A stretch of DNA of 64,000 nucleotides from an uncultured Bacilli bacterium (GTDB lineage Bacteria; Bacillota_I; Bacilli_A; RF39; UBA660): assembly GCA_934101645.1 (NCBI GenBank), contig CAKORX010000006.1:1-64000 (forward strand). The letters run 5' to 3'. The translations under genes were made by a program, and so were the position numbers. The notes below the pieces were generated by a model. It saw only the letters and a program-made list of their open reading frames with translations, did not search any database and was not told the DNA's origin. Of the stretch, positions 1-8,044 are shown piece by piece (the stretch's first letter is position 1; the number at the start of each line of letters is the position of its first letter).

Positions 1-645
1 AAAGAATATATACCTAAAAAAAGTGTTTGGGCTATTGGTGGTGATGGTTGGGCTTATGATATAGGATATAATGGAATGGATCATATTCTTCATTCAAATG
101 AAAATATTAAAATATTAGTATTAGATACAGAAGTTTATTCAAATACAGGTGGTCAAGCAAGTAAATCGACAAAAATTGGTGCAGTTGCTGAGTTTGCAGA
201 TTTTGGTAAAAAAACATATAAGAAAGATTTATTTAAAATTGCGATGTGTACTCCGAATGTATATGTTGGTTCAATCTCTTTAGGAGCAAACATGAATCAT
301 GCAATTAAAACTCTTACTGAAGCTGAAAAGCATAATGGACCATCTATCGTAATATGCTATTGCCCATGCATTGAACATGGAATTAAAGGCGGTATGACTA
401 ATGCAATTAATGAAGAAAAACTTGGCGTTGAATGCGGATACACATTATTAATGAGATATTATGATGATCAATTGTATTTAGATTCTCCTGAGCCAAATTT
501 TGATAAATATAATGAATACCTGGAAAATGAGGTTCGATACAAAGCACTAAAAATTAAAGATGAAACATTAGCAAAAAAACTTTTGGATAGTCAAATTGAA
601 AATGCAAAAAAAAGATATGAATATTATAACAAAATTAAAGCATAA
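1..645 (+). CDS. nifJ: Pyruvate:ferredoxin (flavodoxin) oxidoreductase, C-terminal part
   Basis: This is the 3' end of a gene that enters from the left edge; base 1 is already in frame. It encodes the thiamine-diphosphate domain of the enzyme that oxidises pyruvate to acetyl-CoA and CO2 and passes electrons to ferredoxin or flavodoxin. The sequence shows the TPP/Mg motif GGDGWAYDIGY, then LDTEVYSNTGGQ, both hallmarks of the family, and the late Cys in CYCPCIEHG that ligates an Fe-S cluster. Only about 214 residues are visible of a protein usually near 1,170. The first internal ATG (position 76) lies inside the TPP motif region and is not the true start. A hairpin terminator follows directly. 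It indicates anaerobic pyruvate metabolism. Confidence 0.95.
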   Translation, partial: KEYIPKKSVWAIGGDGWAYDIGYNGMDHILHSNENIKILVLDTEVYSNTGGQASKSTKIGAVAEFADFGKKTYKKDLFKIAMCTPNVYVGSISLGANMNHAIKTLTEAEKHNGPSIVICYCPCIEHGIKGGMTNAINEEKLGVECGYTLLMRYYDDQLYLDSPEPNFDKYNEYLENEVRYKALKIKDETLAKKLLDSQIENAKKRYEYYNKIKA

Positions 646-672
646 AAAAAGTGTCAGAAATGACATTTTTTT
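646..672 (+). terminator. Rho-independent terminator of nifJ
   Basis: An A-run and GTGTCA, a GAAA loop, then TGACAT and a T-run form a stem directly behind the nifJ stop codon. Confidence 0.8.
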
Positions 673-675
673 CAA

Positions 676-765
676 TAAAAAAGCGAGGCCATAGGCCTCA
701 AAGAATAAAAAGGGGTTGACTAGTGTGATACTAGCACCAAATCGCCTTCTTAAGTGATTTGGTAC
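676..765 (-). ncRNA. Predicted small RNA upstream of recG (minus strand)
   Basis: On the minus strand, TTGACT (799-794) and TAGTAT (776-771) are separated by exactly 17 nt, a good sigma-A promoter. The predicted RNA of about 90 nt would start near 765. It has a hairpin ACCAAATC/GATTTGGT (763-736), a second hairpin CTAGT/ACTAG (734-720), an unpaired AACCCC segment, and a G+C-rich terminator GAGGCC-TAT-GGCCTC followed by T6 (699-677). There is no convincing ORF in it. The layout matches another predicted RNA on the other side of recG. I cannot assign it to an RNA family; the RNA itself is an inference from promoter plus terminator. Confidence 0.6.
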
Positions 766-770
766 TTAAT

Positions 771-799
771 ATACTAAATCATAACTTTATAAAAGTCAA
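771..799 (-). promoter_or_regulatory. Sigma-A-like promoter for the minus-strand small RNA
   Basis: Minus strand -35 TTGACT and -10 TAGTAT with a 17-nt spacer. Confidence 0.55.
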
Positions 800-878
800 T
801 TCAATTTACACATAATTTACACATAAAAATTATCTTTTTTTATTATGAATTGTTTGGTACAATGATACTGGAGGTAAT

Positions 879-2852
879 ATGGACATCACAAGCTTACACA
901 ATGTTGGAGAAAAAACTGCAAAACTACTTAATAAATTAAATATTTTTACGGATACTGATTTAATAAACTATTATCCATATAGATATAACGTATATAATTT
1001 TTCTAAAGATTTAAATGAAAAAGATACTTTAATTATTGAGGCGGTTATTGAAAGTAACCCAATGATAAGTTATATTAAAAAAAATTTTAATAGACTAAGT
1101 TTTAGGGCGAACATACAAAATAATTTAATAAATGTTGTTATATTTAATAGAGCATTTTTAAAGCCAAATTTATTAATTGGCAAAAAAATTATTGTTATTG
1201 GTAAATATAATTCTGAAAAGAATTTACTTACTGCATCAGATATTAAATTTAACATGCAGGATGGCAAAATAGAGCCGGTATATCATTTAGTAAATGGAGT
1301 TACAAATAGTTTAATAAATAAATTAATTATGTCTAATTTTAATGATATTCCAGTAAATGATTTTTTGCCAGAAAAGTATGTTAAAGAAAATAACTTAATT
1401 TCTAAAAAAGATGCATTATATTTTATTCATTTTGCAAAGAATTATAACGATGTAAATCTTGCTAGAAAAAGGCTTATTTATGAAGAACTATTTGATTTTT
1501 GTTTTAAGATGAATTATTTAAAAAAAATTAATAATAAAAATCTAAAAATAAATAAAAATTTTGATATGGAAAAAATACACGTTATGGTTAACTCATTAAA
1601 TTTTTCTCTTACAGAAGATCAAACCAAGGCTTATAAAGATATTTTAGATGACTTAAGTTCAACAAAAAAAATGAACAGATTATTACTTGGAGATGTTGGT
1701 TCTGGTAAAACGATTGTGGCTACAATTGGAATATACGCTAATTATTTAAGCGGTTATGAATCTTGTCTTATGGCTCCTACTGAACTACTTGCATTTCAAC
1801 ATTGTTATACAATAAAATCTGTACTTGAAAAATTTGGACTAACTATTGAACTTATAACTGGTTCTATGACAAAAAGAGAAAAGAATAAAATATATGAAAG
1901 ACTCATTAATAATGAAATAGATTTATTAATAGGCACACATTCACTGCTTAATGATAATTTACATTTTAATAATTTAGGTTTAGTAATTACAGATGAACAG
2001 CATCGTTTTGGTGTAAATCAAAGGTTTACTTTGCAAGATAAATCATTATCTCCAGATATACTATATTTATCTGCGACACCAATACCTAGAACGTATGCAA
2101 TGACAATTTATGGAGATTTAGATATATCATATATAAAGACTAAGCCAAACGGACGTAAACAGATAATTACAACTGTAAAAAAAGAAAATGAAATCAAGGA
2201 TGTTTTACATAGCATGTATGATGAACTTAAAAAAGGGCATCAAATATATGTTGTAAGTCCTTTAGTAGAGCAAAATGAAGATGGAGAACTTTCTAGCGTA
2301 AAGTTATTAAAAGAAAAACTTGATATGGCTTTTAGTAATAAGGTTAGAACAGAAATAATTCATGGTAAAATGAAACCTAGTGAAAAAGATTTTATTATGA
2401 ATGATTTTAAAAATAATCAAATAAAAATTTTAATTTCTACTACTGTTATTGAAGTGGGAATTGATGTAGCAAATGCCACTATGATGATAATTTTTAATGC
2501 AGAAAGATTTGGACTTGCAACTTTACATCAACTTCGTGGCCGTGTAGGAAGAAGTGATTTACAAAGCTATTGTATTTTAATTAGTAATTATGATAATGAT
2601 AGACTTAAGGTTATGGAAGAAAGTAATGATGGCTTTTATATTTCACAAAAAGATTTTGAACTTAGAGGACATGGCGATTTATTTGGTGTAAAACAAAGTG
2701 GTGATATGAGTTTTAAACTAGCAAATCTAAAAAATGACTATAATGTTTTACTTAGGGCAAATGATGATGTAAATGATTATTTAAATAACAAAGAAAATAT
2801 TAATGATAATTACTATAAAAATTTAATAAAAAACTTTTCTATTGTCGACTAA
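879..2852 (+). CDS. recG: ATP-dependent DNA helicase RecG
   Basis: RecG remodels stalled replication forks and Holliday junctions. The 657-residue product has the usual length and order. An N-terminal wedge/OB domain covers roughly residues 1-240 and includes an HhH-like segment at the start. The helicase core has Walker A GDVGSGKT near residue 271, DEQH near 371 (the RecG form of motif II), LSATPIPRT (motif III), and a C-terminal helicase domain with STTVIEVGIDV and the QLRGRVGRS motif VI. ATG at 879 is preceded by GGAGG at proper spacing, with a TACAAT -10-like element just upstream. The gene stands alone between two predicted small RNAs that face away from it on the left and run in the same direction on the right. 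Confidence 0.96.
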   Translation: MDITSLHNVGEKTAKLLNKLNIFTDTDLINYYPYRYNVYNFSKDLNEKDTLIIEAVIESNPMISYIKKNFNRLSFRANIQNNLINVVIFNRAFLKPNLLIGKKIIVIGKYNSEKNLLTASDIKFNMQDGKIEPVYHLVNGVTNSLINKLIMSNFNDIPVNDFLPEKYVKENNLISKKDALYFIHFAKNYNDVNLARKRLIYEELFDFCFKMNYLKKINNKNLKINKNFDMEKIHVMVNSLNFSLTEDQTKAYKDILDDLSSTKKMNRLLLGDVGSGKTIVATIGIYANYLSGYESCLMAPTELLAFQHCYTIKSVLEKFGLTIELITGSMTKREKNKIYERLINNEIDLLIGTHSLLNDNLHFNNLGLVITDEQHRFGVNQRFTLQDKSLSPDILYLSATPIPRTYAMTIYGDLDISYIKTKPNGRKQIITTVKKENEIKDVLHSMYDELKKGHQIYVVSPLVEQNEDGELSSVKLLKEKLDMAFSNKVRTEIIHGKMKPSEKDFIMNDFKNNQIKILISTTVIEVGIDVANATMMIIFNAERFGLATLHQLRGRVGRSDLQSYCILISNYDNDRLKVMEESNDGFYISQKDFELRGHGDLFGVKQSGDMSFKLANLKNDYNVLLRANDDVNDYLNNKENINDNYYKNLIKNFSIVD

Positions 2853-2873
2853 TGTAAAGTACAAAAAATTTAA

Positions 2874-2902
2874 TTGACTTTTTAAATAAATAATATTATT
2901 AT
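2874..2902 (+). promoter_or_regulatory. Sigma-A-like promoter for the small RNA after recG
   Basis: TTGACT at 2874-2879, 17-nt spacer, TATTAT at 2897-2902. Confidence 0.6.
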
Positions 2903-2908
2903 TAAGGT

Positions 2909-3012
2909 AGCATGATAGACACATCATGCTTGACCAAAACTTACGAATTATAATGTGAGGTATGGTCAAACCAAAACCCCCTGAGCGGCCTTTTTACAGG
3001 CCGCATTTTTTA
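2909..3012 (+). ncRNA. Predicted small RNA downstream of recG
   Basis: A good promoter directly precedes this segment and a strong terminator ends it. The predicted RNA has a hairpin CATGAT/ATCATG (2911-2928), a long-range stem TTGACCA/TGGTCAA (2930-2936 with 2963-2969), an unpaired ACCCCC stretch (about 2975-2980), then the terminator GCGGCCT/AGGCCGC with a T-run (2985-3011). No ORF with a ribosome binding site lies inside. It resembles the minus-strand RNA at 676-765 in plan: two hairpins, a C-rich single strand, and a terminator far more G+C-rich than its surroundings. C-rich loops that pair with Shine-Dalgarno sequences are known from Firmicute regulatory RNAs; applying that here is inference. 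Confidence 0.65.
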
Positions 3013-3051
3013 TAGTTTTTTTAAGGAATAATTTATGTTAAAATATATTAT

Positions 3052-4092
3052 ATGAAAAAGGTAGTTGTTAGTATTGTTATATGTTTATTTATATTAAGTG
3101 TAGCACTTTTATTTTATAATAAGAAAGTTAAATGTAATGTGTTAGTTTTACATGATATAAATGTTAATGAAGAAATTGATATTAAATCTTTTCTTAAATG
3201 TAAAAATTGTCAAATTGTAAATAAGAATGTAATATTTGATAAAATAGGTAAAAATTATTTAACTATAACCATAAAAAATATATTTAAACAAACTATTAAC
3301 AAAAAAATTTATGTTAATGTAGTTGATACAGAGTCTCCGATAATAGAGGGCGTGAAAAATATAACAATTTATCAACATGAAAATCCTAGCTTTTATGATA
3401 ATGTTATAGCCACTGATAATTCTAGAGAAGAAATTAATATAAAAGTTGTTGGCAAATATGATATTGATAAAACCGGTAAGTATGATTTAGAATATGTGGC
3501 TCAAGACTTATCTGGAAATATTACAAAGATTCCTTTTAAATTAATTGTTATGTCCAAACCTACAGCTAATATAAATAGTAATTCTAAATATTATATTAAA
3601 ATAAATAGAAAATTAAATGTTGTAATGGTTTATGAAAATATTGATAATGTATATACACTTATAAAAACTATGCTTTGTTCAACTGGAGATGGAACGCCAA
3701 TTGGCATTTATAAAACATCTGATAAATATGAAATTCTATCACTAGCAGGAAATGTCTGGGGACATTATACTATGCGTATAACTGGCCCTATATTTTTTCA
3801 CTCTGTACCTTATTATTCAAAACCAAATCCATATTGGAATGATTTAGAGAGTGAAGAATATAATAAGCTTGGTAGTAAAGCCTCTTTAGGATGTATTCGT
3901 CTTGCTGTAATTGATGCAAAATGGATATATGATAATATTTTATTTGCTACACCTGTAGAAATATATGATAGTGATTTTTTGCCTGATGGTGTTCAAAAAC
4001 CAGAAGGAATAAAAATAGATTTAAATAACCCAAATAAGGGATGGGATCCAACGGATCCAGATGAAAATAATCCATGGAAAAAGGATAATTAA
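3052..4092 (+). CDS. L,D-transpeptidase (YkuD domain) with Ig-like domain
   Basis: This is probably a cell-wall cross-linking enzyme that forms or modifies peptidoglycan bridges through L,D-transpeptidation outside the membrane. The 346-residue protein begins with a signal anchor (about residues 4-22). A bacterial Ig/HYR-like domain follows (DTESPIIEGV ... YVAQDLSGN, about 90-160). The C-terminal YkuD domain carries the catalytic pattern with His in FFHSVPYY and the SLGCIRL motif containing the nucleophile Cys. The same type of Ig-like module occurs in the GH25 lysozyme at 42212-43342. The tail is Pro/Asp-rich. A TAAAAT -10-like element ends only about 10 nt before the ATG and there is no clear ribosome binding site, so the mRNA may be leaderless. 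The patatin gene follows closely. Confidence 0.9.
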   Translation: MKKVVVSIVICLFILSVALLFYNKKVKCNVLVLHDINVNEEIDIKSFLKCKNCQIVNKNVIFDKIGKNYLTITIKNIFKQTINKKIYVNVVDTESPIIEGVKNITIYQHENPSFYDNVIATDNSREEINIKVVGKYDIDKTGKYDLEYVAQDLSGNITKIPFKLIVMSKPTANINSNSKYYIKINRKLNVVMVYENIDNVYTLIKTMLCSTGDGTPIGIYKTSDKYEILSLAGNVWGHYTMRITGPIFFHSVPYYSKPNPYWNDLESEEYNKLGSKASLGCIRLAVIDAKWIYDNILFATPVEIYDSDFLPDGVQKPEGIKIDLNNPNKGWDPTDPDENNPWKKDN

Positions 4093-4109
4093 AATTGGAA
4101 AGAAATAAT

Positions 4110-4964
4110 ATGAAAACTTTGTTATTATTAGAGGGTGGTGCCTTAAGAGGAATGTACACTGCTGGAGTGCTTGATATATTATTAGAAAATAATATTGATG
4201 TAGATGCTATAGTTGGTGTATCTGCAGGTGCATTAATTGCTCCAAATTATTTTTCTAAACAAAAAGGTAGAGTTATACGATTAAATAAAAAATATTGTAA
4301 TGATAAAAGGTATATAAGTAAAAAATCATTATTATTAACAGGTAATTTAGTAAATAAGAAATTTGCATATTATGAAATGAATAAAAATTTAGATCCTTTT
4401 GATGAAAAGGCTTTTGAAAATGCTAATAAAAAACTATATGTTGTTATAACTAATGTAAAAACTGGAAAAGCAGAATATAGACTTATTAAAAATATTTTTG
4501 ATGATATGGAAATATTTAGAGCAAGTTCCGCTATGCCTTTTGTTACTAAAATGGTAACTGTTGATAATGATAAATATTTAGATGGAGCTATATCAGATAG
4601 TATTCCAATTGACTTTTGTCTGTCACTTAACTACGATAAAATAATAGTTGTATTAACTCAAAAATTCGGTTATAAAAAATTACCATTTAATATGGAAGAA
4701 AAATTGGCAATTAAAGCTAAATACCATAAATATAATAATTTTATAGAAGCAATGTATAATAGATATATTCAATATAACGATTCATTAGAAAAAATTAAAA
4801 AACTTGAGGAAAATCAAAATGTTTTTGTTTTTAGACCTTCAGAAGATGTGCAATTAGATATTACAAAAGCAAGTCCTGAAGCGATTGAAAGAATATATAA
4901 TATTGGAACAAATGATGCTAAAAAAAATATCGATAAATTAAAAAAATATTTGAATATAAATTAA
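4110..4964 (+). CDS. Patatin-like phospholipase family protein
   Basis: This is a predicted serine lipid acyl hydrolase with the Ser-Asp dyad of the patatin family; the substrate is not evident. The oxyanion segment GGALRGMY is close to the N-terminus, the nucleophile elbow is GVSAG (around residue 40), and the catalytic Asp lies in DGAIS. The length of 284 residues fits bacterial YjjU-type members. A TTG in frame at 4095 is possible, but ATG at 4110 has GGAAAG at good spacing and gives the usual N-terminus MKTLLLLEGG. It follows the L,D-transpeptidase gene by 17 nt and is probably cotranscribed with it. Confidence 0.88.
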   Translation: MKTLLLLEGGALRGMYTAGVLDILLENNIDVDAIVGVSAGALIAPNYFSKQKGRVIRLNKKYCNDKRYISKKSLLLTGNLVNKKFAYYEMNKNLDPFDEKAFENANKKLYVVITNVKTGKAEYRLIKNIFDDMEIFRASSAMPFVTKMVTVDNDKYLDGAISDSIPIDFCLSLNYDKIIVVLTQKFGYKKLPFNMEEKLAIKAKYHKYNNFIEAMYNRYIQYNDSLEKIKKLEENQNVFVFRPSEDVQLDITKASPEAIERIYNIGTNDAKKNIDKLKKYLNIN

Positions 4965-5027
4965 TTTAATATTGAAAAAAAGTCGATTACAATTTATAAT
5001 ATAAGAAGAATAAAGGTAGGTGTTATT

Positions 5028-5645
5028 ATGAATAGTGTGAATAATAATGAGGTGTTTGACTTAACAGATTATATTAATAGTAGCGTTGTTGAAAATAAGA
5101 ATGAGGCTGTAACTCCTGTATTAAAACCTGAAGAAGCATTAGACTTAAACGTTGAACTTACAAAAAATAGTTCTGTTGAACCAGTTTCTTTACCTGAAGA
5201 AAAGTCTGAGAATAATTCTTCAAAGTTTGATGACTATTTTTCTAAATATGTACAAGATTCAAGTAATAATGAAAATGTTCAAAATATAACTAAACAAGAT
5301 GTAAATGTTCAAAATATTCCAGAGTTTATTGATTCAAAAGGACGTTTATATACTGCTGTTGCTACCGAAAAAATCAAACAAAATGAATTAGTAGAAAAAT
5401 ATTTGTGTGGATATTTAAATTTAAATGGTAAGGTTCTTAAAGCATTAAATAATGTCAACACAAATTATCAAGTTTTAGTAGATAGTGAAAATTTAGATGA
5501 ATATATCATTGTTCCTGTTAAAGAATCATTGACAGGTGCTAAATTATCAAATGGTAGAGATGTTAAACCATTAGAGAAAGTAATTTTTCAAGTTAAACCG
5601 TATGTTATTAATAACTTAAGTGATTTTACTATGATAACTAATTAA
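5028..5645 (+). CDS. Hypothetical protein, low-complexity N-terminus
   Basis: I do not recognise this 205-residue protein. Roughly the first 95 residues are rich in Asn, Ser, Glu and Val and look disordered. The last 100 form a compact-looking domain starting at FIDSKGRLYTAVA and ending in VKPYVINNLSDFTM. There is no signal peptide or membrane segment, so it is likely cytoplasmic. ATG at 5028 has AGGTAGGTG upstream. It has its own terminator right after the stop and appears monocistronic. Confidence 0.6.
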   Translation: MNSVNNNEVFDLTDYINSSVVENKNEAVTPVLKPEEALDLNVELTKNSSVEPVSLPEEKSENNSSKFDDYFSKYVQDSSNNENVQNITKQDVNVQNIPEFIDSKGRLYTAVATEKIKQNELVEKYLCGYLNLNGKVLKALNNVNTNYQVLVDSENLDEYIIVPVKESLTGAKLSNGRDVKPLEKVIFQVKPYVINNLSDFTMITN

Positions 5646-5666
5646 GTGGCTTGCCACTTTTTTTTA
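5644..5666 (+). terminator. Rho-independent terminator
   Basis: AAGTGGC-TT-GCCACTT stem followed by a run of T, immediately after the stop of the gene ending at 5645. Confidence 0.85.
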
Positions 5667-5728
5667 TAAAGAAATTTACATATCATATTATTAATGTTAT
5701 AATCATATTTAGAAAGTAGGATGGTAAT

Positions 5729-6406
5729 ATGAAATATTATTTAAAATATATTTTAGGTTTTGTACTTATTTTTATTGGAATAGTGTTAAGCTTAAATGCT
5801 TTTGGTCTAACTGATGTAAATATATTTTTTAAGGGATGGTGGACTTTATTTATAATAATCCCTTCATTAATTGGTATATCAGAAAATAAAGACAAAACAA
5901 CTAGTGTTATTTTTTTAGTAATTGGTATTTGGCTTTTTTTAGCAGAAAGAGATTTAATTGAATTTGGTTTATTATTAAAACTATTATTACCAATAATATT
6001 AATTACTATTGGATTATTATTGGTATTTAAAGATGTGCTAGATATTAATAGTAAAGACATTGATAAATTAAAAAAAGATGGTAATAGTAATAAACAATTT
6101 GCTTTTTTTGGCTCACAGGATTTAAAGTTTAAAAAAGAAAAAGTTGAAAATATGAATTTAAATTCTATTTTCGGAGCAATAACTTTAGATTTAAGGGATG
6201 CAATTATTGAAAAAGATATTGTTATTGACTCTTTGTCTATTTTTGGTGGAATTGATATCTATGTTCCTAAAAATTGCAAGGTAAAGGTAAAATCAACACC
6301 AATTTTTGGTGGAGTTGATATTAAAAATAAAGAACTATCTGATGATGGAGATATTACAATATATCTAAATTCTATATGTATATTTGGTGGGGTAGATATT
6401 AAATGA
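5729..6406 (+). CDS. LiaF-like membrane protein
   Basis: The 225-residue product has about four hydrophobic segments in the first 110 residues (FVLIFIGIVLSL, WWTLFIIIPSLI and two more). A C-terminal beta-rich domain follows, with the recurrent motif IFGG(I/V)DI seen three times and once as IFGAITLD. That pattern is typical of the LiaF C-terminal cell-wall-stress domain. LiaF proteins restrain LiaRS-type two-component systems that sense cell-envelope damage, but no histidine kinase or response regulator is adjacent, so the role is inferred. Its stop overlaps the next start by 4 nt (ATGA), so the two genes are translationally coupled. ATG at 5729 follows a weak GGATGG. Confidence 0.75.
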   Translation: MKYYLKYILGFVLIFIGIVLSLNAFGLTDVNIFFKGWWTLFIIIPSLIGISENKDKTTSVIFLVIGIWLFLAERDLIEFGLLLKLLLPIILITIGLLLVFKDVLDINSKDIDKLKKDGNSNKQFAFFGSQDLKFKKEKVENMNLNSIFGAITLDLRDAIIEKDIVIDSLSIFGGIDIYVPKNCKVKVKSTPIFGGVDIKNKELSDDGDITIYLNSICIFGGVDIK

Positions 6407-7197
6407 TTAGAAAATTGATTAGGTTAATAATACTTGCATTTATAATATTTGTTATTTATGGATTATATACTGGAAAATATAATGTATTTAAAAAATATTT
6501 CACATCAAGTCCTTTATTAAAAGAAAATAAAGTTTTATATGCTGATGGTGAAGAGAATATAAATTCCTTAAATGTTACTTTGTCTTATACAAATTTAATC
6601 ATTAAAGAATCTAGTGAATTTAAAATTGAGACAAATAATAAACATGTAAAATTAGAACAAAAGGGTGATTCAATAAAAATTAACGAAGAAAAAATTAATG
6701 TGTCATTTAATACAAAAGATAGCAATTTAATATTATATATACCAAGTGATAAAGTATTCAATGAGATAAATTTAACTGCAGGGGCTGGTTATATTGAAAT
6801 TGCTAACATAAATTCAAAAAAAATAGATTTGAAACAAGGTGCGGGAAAAATTAATATAAAAAATATTACAATTTTAGATGAAGCAAAAATTACAGGTGGT
6901 GCTGGTACTTTAAATATTGAAAATGGGGATATTTATAATTTAAATTTTGCGATGGGTGCTGGAAAAAGTAGTATTGCTTCTTTGTTTAAAGGAAGTAATA
7001 AAATTAGTGCAGGTGTTGGAGAACTTAATATAAAATTATTAAGTGACATAAATGATTATAAAATTAAAATAAAAAAAGGTTTAGGAAATATTTATGTTGA
7101 TGATGAAAAAATATCTGACAGTTATGAAAATGGTCAAGGTCCTGTTAGCTTAAATATCGAAGGTGGCGTTGGTAATTTGTATTTGAAAACGAAATAG
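6403..7197 (+). CDS. Membrane-anchored DUF4097-like beta-repeat protein
   Basis: The 264-residue protein has an N-terminal membrane anchor (residues 4-21). The rest is a beta-strand repeat with Gly-Ala-Gly turns: LTAGAGYIEI, KQGAGKINI, TGGAGTLNI, AMGAGKSSI, SAGVGELNI, KKGLGNIYV and EGGVGNLYL. The roughly 18-20-residue spacing fits DUF4097-like or toast-rack beta-helix proteins, often found beside LiaF-like proteins and envelope stress genes. Coupling to the LiaF-like gene by a 4-nt overlap supports a shared envelope function. The specific function is unknown. A strong terminator starts within the last codons. Confidence 0.72.
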   Translation: MIRKLIRLIILAFIIFVIYGLYTGKYNVFKKYFTSSPLLKENKVLYADGEENINSLNVTLSYTNLIIKESSEFKIETNNKHVKLEQKGDSIKINEEKINVSFNTKDSNLILYIPSDKVFNEINLTAGAGYIEIANINSKKIDLKQGAGKINIKNITILDEAKITGGAGTLNIENGDIYNLNFAMGAGKSSIASLFKGSNKISAGVGELNIKLLSDINDYKIKIKKGLGNIYVDDEKISDSYENGQGPVSLNIEGGVGNLYLKTK

Positions 7198-7217
7198 TAT
7201 TATTATTTCGTTTTTTT
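7186..7217 (+). terminator. Rho-independent terminator
   Basis: AAAACGAAATA pairs with TATTTCGTTTT around a 7-nt loop and continues into a T-run; it overlaps the stop codon of the upstream gene. Confidence 0.85.
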
Positions 7218-7279
7218 ATGATAAACGTTTTTAACAAATTGTTGTTTATATTTTGCACGTAAAATGATAAAATTGTAGT

Positions 7280-7936
7280 ATGAAATTAAAAGAAAAAATT
7301 GAAATTCCAAAGTACAGTCTATGTGAAGAACTTTTATCTGCAATAAGTCACGGTATTGGAGGTCTTCTTTCTATTGCAGCACTTGTTTTGTGCGTAGTTT
7401 TTAGTGCTATACATCATAATGCTTATGCTGTTGTGAGCAGCGTGATTTATGGTTCTTGTTCTATTATTTTATATACAATGTCGACTTTGTATCACTCTTT
7501 TAAAGTTAATAATGCAAAAAGAGTATTTAGAATATTAGATCATGATAGTATATTTTTACTTATAGCAGGAACTTATACCCCATATGCTTTAGTGGCACTT
7601 CCTAAAACCATAGGATGGGTTGTTTTTGGTGTTATTTGGGCATGTGCAATTTTAGGTATAGCTTTAAATTCTATAGATTTAAAAAAGTATAAAAAATTTT
7701 CTATGTTTTTATATTTAGTTATGGGCTGGATGATTATATTTACTTTTAAAACGTTAGTAAAAAGTATTGATATAGCAGGAATTTATTTAATGCTTAGTGG
7801 TGGGATGATGTATACAATTGGAGCTATTTTTTATGGCATTGGTAAAAAGAAAAAATATATGCATTCAATATTTCACTTTTTTGTTTTAGCCGCAAGTATA
7901 TTATTTTTCTTTTCAATATTTTTATACGTAATATAG
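7280..7936 (+). CDS. Hemolysin III / PAQR-family membrane protein
   Basis: The 218-residue protein has seven predicted membrane segments and the conserved PAQR/hemolysin III elements: SHGIGGLLS near the N-terminus, STLYHSF, DHDSIFLLIAGTYTPY, and a His near the C-terminus (MHSIFHFFV). These residues form a metal site in the superfamily. The real role of bacterial members (YqfA, YplQ type) is uncertain; membrane lipid homeostasis has been proposed. TAAAAT at 7268-7273 lies only 6 nt before ATG and there is no Shine-Dalgarno sequence, which suggests a leaderless transcript. Confidence 0.92.
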   Translation: MKLKEKIEIPKYSLCEELLSAISHGIGGLLSIAALVLCVVFSAIHHNAYAVVSSVIYGSCSIILYTMSTLYHSFKVNNAKRVFRILDHDSIFLLIAGTYTPYALVALPKTIGWVVFGVIWACAILGIALNSIDLKKYKKFSMFLYLVMGWMIIFTFKTLVKSIDIAGIYLMLSGGMMYTIGAIFYGIGKKKKYMHSIFHFFVLAASILFFFSIFLYVI

Positions 7937-8044
7937 CATTTTGTAAACAGATATGTATTTTCTATTGATTAAAAACCCAAAAAAATATATAATAAAATTG
8001 TAGAGATTTAAAAATTTCTAAAATATACAGAAAGTGAGGATAAA

